A stretch of DNA of 64,000 bases from JACRLV01 sp045863555. GTDB lineage: Bacteria; Planctomycetota; Phycisphaerae; UBA1845; Fen-1342. Below the pieces are notes generated by a model. That model searched no databases. It was not told the DNA's origin and saw only the letters and a list, made by a program, of their open reading frames with translations. This document shows, piece after piece, positions 61,982-64,000 of this stretch; the stretch's first letter is position 1; each line of letters starts with the position of its first letter. Position numbers and translations under genes: made by a program. The DNA lies in NCBI GenBank assembly GCA_045863555.1, contig BTUU01000011.1, positions 124,001 to 188,000 on the forward strand. Direction: 5' to 3'.

Positions 61982-63582
61982 TCGACGTACCCCAATTCGC
62001 GCAGGCGGGTCTCAATCTGGCGCTGCTGCGCGGGCGTCAGATCGTCGAGCCGGCGGACACGCGGACCGTCGACCGGCAGCATCGCCTCGGTCGTCGCGCG
62101 AAGCTCCTCACAGAGTGCCGGCTCGCGCGCGGCGATGTTCATCCGCTCGCCCGGATCGGTCCGCAGGTCATAGAGTTCGCGCGGCACGGCGTTATCCGCC
62201 GGCCCGTACACGAACCGATGCGTCTCCGTGCGGATGCCGCGCAGTGTCAGGTCGCGCGGCTGACCGGTCACGGAGAGATACGCGGGATGCGGCGTCCACG
62301 CCGCCCCCTCGATCAGCGGTTTGAACGTGCGGCCGTCCGGCGAAAAACCCGGCGGCGGCTCAACCCCGATCAGATCCAGAATCGTGCGGCCGATATCAAC
62401 CTGGCGGAGCAGCCGATCCGTCTTCAAACCGCCGCGCAGACCCTCCGGCCAGTGCAGCACCAGCGGGACGCGCGTCAGAAAGTCATAGACGTGCACAACA
62501 TGGCCGGCGAGCAGGTGCAGCCGCAGCATGCCGGCCCACATGCGCAGATACATGTCGAAGACGCGATCCTCTCCCAGCGCGGCGATGAGCCGGTCGAGCC
62601 GCGAGGCCGCGGCGGATTCGTCGAGCACTCCGCGCTCGGCGACGACCTTCGCCCGCCCCGCATCGCTCCGGAGCCGCAGCAGGTCGGTGATCCGCCGCGA
62701 CGGCGCGAGCTTCAGGATCTGCCACGTATCCGAGAGCCGCCGCCAGAGCCCGTGTCCGATCTGCCGTGGTGTCTCGCGCTGACTGAACGCTTCAAGCCGC
62801 GGCTGAAACCGCGCGCGAAGCTGCGCCGTCCCGACCGGACCGAGCAGTTTGTGCGGCCCGAACCGACCCATCGCCGGAGTCCGATCCGCCCCGTACAGCG
62901 CGGCCGCATGCGTCACGGCCGTCCCCGGCTGATAGCTCTCCTCCGCCGTCTTCTCGCCGTGGTCCCCCGTAAAGAGCCAAAGCGTATTCGCCCCGGCCGC
63001 CTCGCGCAGCCGCGGCAGTTGGCTGTCGAGGCTGGAGACCGCCCGGTCGTACGGCGTGCGCCCGAACGCGCGGCTGCGAAACGGCCGAAGAACCTGCCGC
63101 GGCAGGTGCAGCTCCCAGAGATGCAGCACAATGAACCACGGAGCCTTGAATCCGCCGCTGCGCAATCGCTCGATGAACTTCACGCCCCAGTCGGAGTGCA
63201 GGTACTCCATCGCGATGCGGTAGTTGTACTCGTCGAACCCGCGCGTCAGGCCGGCGAGCGGCAGGAGCGGACCCGTGGCCTCGAAATACGTGTGGTACCC
63301 ATGCGATTTGAGCACCTGCGGGAGCGTCGGAAGCTCATCCACGAGCCGGTAGCCGCCGACGCTCGCGATGCCGTGGCGGAAGCTGAACGCGCCCGTCAGC
63401 ATCGCGGCAAAGCACGGCGTCGTGCACGCGGTCTCGGCGATCACTGTCGAGCAGGCGACGCCCTCGGCCGCGAGCCGATCGAGATTCGGCGTCTTCGAAG
63501 GGCGGCCGCCCCCGAGCCACTTGTCCGCGCGGGCGCAGTCAGCCACGACCAGCAGGATGTTCGGCCGGCCCGCCGTGCTCAT
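61978..63582 (-). CDS. Sulfatase-like hydrolase with Thr at nucleophile position (paralogue)
   Basis: A 534-aa paralogue of the following gene, sharing the order of all motifs: PNILLVVADCARADK, C53-T54-T55-P56-C57-F58 at the nucleophile position, and FTGDHGEKTAEESY. Again Thr54 replaces the usual Cys/Ser and Phe58 the Arg. The two form a tandem duplication. ATG 63582 overlaps the ICMT-like gene by four bases. Substrate unknown. Confidence 0.85.
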   Translation of the reverse strand: MSTAGRPNILLVVADCARADKWLGGGRPSKTPNLDRLAAEGVACSTVIAETACTTPCFAAMLTGAFSFRHGIASVGGYRLVDELPTLPQVLKSHGYHTYFEATGPLLPLAGLTRGFDEYNYRIAMEYLHSDWGVKFIERLRSGGFKAPWFIVLHLWELHLPRQVLRPFRSRAFGRTPYDRAVSSLDSQLPRLREAAGANTLWLFTGDHGEKTAEESYQPGTAVTHAAALYGADRTPAMGRFGPHKLLGPVGTAQLRARFQPRLEAFSQRETPRQIGHGLWRRLSDTWQILKLAPSRRITDLLRLRSDAGRAKVVAERGVLDESAAASRLDRLIAALGEDRVFDMYLRMWAGMLRLHLLAGHVVHVYDFLTRVPLVLHWPEGLRGGLKTDRLLRQVDIGRTILDLIGVEPPPGFSPDGRTFKPLIEGAAWTPHPAYLSVTGQPRDLTLRGIRTETHRFVYGPADNAVPRELYDLRTDPGERMNIAAREPALCEELRATTEAMLPVDGPRVRRLDDLTPAQQRQIETRLRELGYVE

Positions 63583-64000
63583 GAGCCGGCGTTCCGCGGC
63601 GGACGGGGAATCCAGCGCGGTACGGTACGGCGGTATTCTTCGTAGGTGGATCCGAAGCGCTTTGCCAGCAGCGGCTCTTCGACGAGCACGACCTGCGCGT
63701 GGGCGATGGGCAGCGCGATCAGGAACACGATCAGCAGGCCGAGCGAGGAGAGCGCGAGCGCCTCGCCGAGGATCATGCCGACCAGCGACGCGGCGATCGG
63801 ATTTCGGCACCACCGGAACGGCCCGGTCGCGACGAAGTGCTTGGGCGGGTCGAATTCAACGTACGTCCCCGCGCCGCGCGACATCAGGTGAAACGAGCAG
63901 GCCGTGTACGCCCCGAGGAATCCGACCGCGATCACGCCGCCGAGGATGCGCACCGCAAGCGGCACGGCGATCGACGGGAGCAGCAATCGTTCGAGTTCGA
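63579..64000 (-). CDS. Isoprenylcysteine carboxyl methyltransferase-like membrane protein (5' end cut by window edge)
   Basis: At least 135 aa of a small polytopic protein with several membrane helices. GPFRWCRNPIAASLVGMILGEAL and VLVEEPLLAKRFGSTYEEYRRTVPRWIPR are the ICMT/PEMT-like motifs that hold SAM and the substrate. Bacterial members methylate small or lipid-linked compounds. No ATG is seen before the window end and the frame stays open, so the start lies outside. It overlaps the first sulfatase-like gene. Confidence 0.8.
   Translation of the reverse strand, partial: ELERLLLPSIAVPLAVRILGGVIAVGFLGAYTACSFHLMSRGAGTYVEFDPPKHFVATGPFRWCRNPIAASLVGMILGEALALSSLGLLIVFLIALPIAHAQVVLVEEPLLAKRFGSTYEEYRRTVPRWIPRPPRNAGS

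Overview
The window is gene-dense, high-GC bacterial chromosome. It most likely comes from a member of the Planctomycetota, probably class Phycisphaerae. Supporting evidence is two DUF1559-type prepilin-like proteins, an ECF sigma factor beside a large Ser/Thr kinase with TPRs, several secreted proteins ending in a double EF-hand dockerin-like tail, a PEP-CTERM protein, a HAF-repeat protein, sulfatase-like genes, and short dispersed palindromic repeats of a kind I associate with this phylum. The assignment is inference; no rRNA or tRNA gene was seen.

Layout. 0-5.4 kb: rpsB, a CxxC/DUF3052 fusion divergent from metK, a palindromic repeat, a Ca/Na exchanger and a lipoprotein hydrolase. 5.4-12.4 kb: a small membrane protein, then a compact run of ECF sigma factor, membrane protein with external EF-hand, cohesin-like secreted protein, VIT/vWA lipoprotein, another lipoprotein, a TPR lipoprotein and a GNAT. 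12.4-21.1 kb: motBA, two beta-propeller enzymes or proteins (PQQ-like and glucose/sorbosone dehydrogenase-like), a TIGR00300-family ornithine cyclodeaminase-type enzyme and a HAF-repeat surface protein. 21.3-26.5 kb: fused putA carrying two in-frame copies of the dispersed repeat, two small orphan genes and a repeat-rich, gene-poor stretch.

26.5-39.5 kb: a coiled-coil protein, a prepilin-like protein, a methyltransferase, a PEP-CTERM protein, a kelch fragment, an ECF sigma factor with a zinc-finger Ser/Thr kinase, a Tat-exported isomerase-like protein, a Xaa-Pro aminopeptidase and a secreted trypsin-like protease. 39.5-50.3 kb: one long minus-strand operon that joins a histidine kinase, response regulator, HD-GYP phosphodiesterase and STAS protein to a type IV pilus / type II secretion core (PilB, PilC, PilM, PilN, PilO, PilP-like), preceded by another prepilin-like gene. 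50.4-57 kb: a dockerin-tailed protein coupled to heme oxygenase and a 40-residue membrane peptide, a large beta-propeller membrane protein, a secreted protein and a DUF695/RraB-like protein. 57-64 kb: a Kef-type antiporter, then a four-gene overlapping operon: ICMT-like methyltransferase (cut by the window edge), two sulfatase-like enzymes with Thr at the nucleophile position, and a polytopic membrane protein.

The themes are envelope signalling (two ECF systems and one two-component/c-di-GMP operon), protein export and surface anchoring (three C-terminal tail types), and envelope modification. The strongest candidates for something undescribed are the sigma/EF-hand/cohesin-like/VIT-vWA cluster, the signalling-plus-pilus operon, and the Thr-type sulfatase-like operon.
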